Below are positions 63,604 through 64,000 of a DNA stretch of 64,000 bases, piece by piece (the first letter of the stretch is position 1; each line of letters opens with the position of its first letter). The stretch covers positions 10,894,782 through 10,958,781 of the forward strand of contig NC_090196.1 of the NCBI RefSeq assembly GCF_024679245.1, written 5' to 3'. A program made the position numbers and the translations under genes. The DNA comes from Pseudorasbora parva. Its lineage: Eukaryota > Chordata > Actinopteri > Cypriniformes > Gobionidae. Below the pieces are notes generated by a model. That model was given only the letters and a program-made list of their open reading frames with translations, made no database searches and was not told where the DNA came from.

Positions 63604-63790
63604 ATGCGCGCGAAGAGGGAAAAAAAAAGGTTCGTATTTCGGCTACATAAAGGAGGATGTTGAAAAAGAGAGGTATTTTGCATGGAGTGTCTTGTGGCCA
63701 CAAAACAAGAAAACACCACTAATTTGTCTGATCACTTAAAACGGCACCACAAAGATCTTTACGACGAATATAAAGCAGGGCTCGACATGA
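63604..63790 (+). pseudogene. BED zinc-finger fragment (hAT-type transposase N-terminus)
   Basis: SYFGYIKEDVEKE, then after a one-base shift FCMECLVATK and NLSDHLKRHHKDLYDEYK: a C-x2-C...H-x4-H BED finger. No further transposase follows before the window ends. Confidence 0.6.
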
Positions 63791-64000
63791 ACGTTTGTCC
63801 GGGACATGTGGGTGTTTTGAAGGGACAAGTGAAAGAGATTTTTACTTGACTGACGGACAAGAGTCTGATTAAAACAAAAAATACCTAGCTAATCACCAAA
63901 ATGCAAGAATGTTTGTGCATTAATTTAGTGTAAGTGGCGATCGATTGTGGATAATATATAACGAACAGTTGAACTGATTATAATAATAAGGTCGCGCTGT
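63791..64000. other. Unassigned window end
   Basis: Nothing recognised. Confidence 0.4.

Overview
The window looks like transposon-rich vertebrate DNA, most likely a teleost and probably a cyprinid-like fish. This is an inference from the repeat content: DIRS-type tyrosine-recombinase retrotransposons, a 5S-rRNA-derived SINE3, Harbinger and hAT DNA transposons, a gypsy LTR element and I/L2-like LINE remnants. There is no operon structure. Almost every long reading frame is a decayed transposon gene.

The backbone from base 1 to about 50 kb is an array of repeats (about 485 bp in the regular stretches) that has been opened by insertions. Most units hold one 42-45 nt segment which, on the minus strand, has a consensus-like 3' splice site (TTTCAG), a Ser/Thr/Pro-rich reading frame without stops, and a GTGAGT donor. 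I found 16 such segments of 45, 42 or 30 nt, all multiples of 3 and all phase 1-1. The simplest reading is a mucin-like gene whose PTS stalk is encoded by tandem mini-exons, transcribed right to left and continuing past the left edge. The introns carry a roughly 43-bp patch of DIRS recombinase sequence that was amplified with the array, plus longer degenerate pieces of the same ancient DIRS copy.

Insertions by region: 0.08-0.87 kb, DIRS fragment. 2.0-14.2 kb, a large insertion holding an I-clade LINE, two hAT MITEs, a 5.8 kb hAT element that itself contains a 3.5 kb gypsy element, and SINE3. 14.55-15.46 and 17.13-20.78 kb, two DIRS copies. 22.28-26.38 kb, a recent 2.05 kb tandem duplication at the 3' end of a minus-strand DIRS copy (to 29.76 kb). 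30.24-33.01 kb, a hAT element with a BED/hAT transposase. 33.16-34.98 kb, a mini-DIRS. 37.4-38.1 kb, a small Harbinger. 39.18-43.35 kb, two tandem Harbingers. 43.49-46.33 kb, a TIR element with nested MITEs. 46.67-49.50 kb, DIRS. 50.21-55.43 kb, the longest DIRS copy (gag, RT, RNase H and recombinase, all with breaks) inserted in another DIRS end. 55.6-61.8 kb, two Harbinger copies in opposite orientation, one with a second Harbinger inside. 61.8-64 kb, LTR-like, LINE endonuclease and BED-finger fragments.

The DIRS copies belong to at least four diverged subfamilies but share one layout: an inverted terminal repeat with a CRE-like TGACGTCA and a TATA box, a Gag with an N-terminal Cys/His module, RT-RNase H, a tyrosine recombinase, and a palindromic right-end module. 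No complete autonomous element is visible. The best preserved protein is the RNase H-recombinase frame at 18388-20370.
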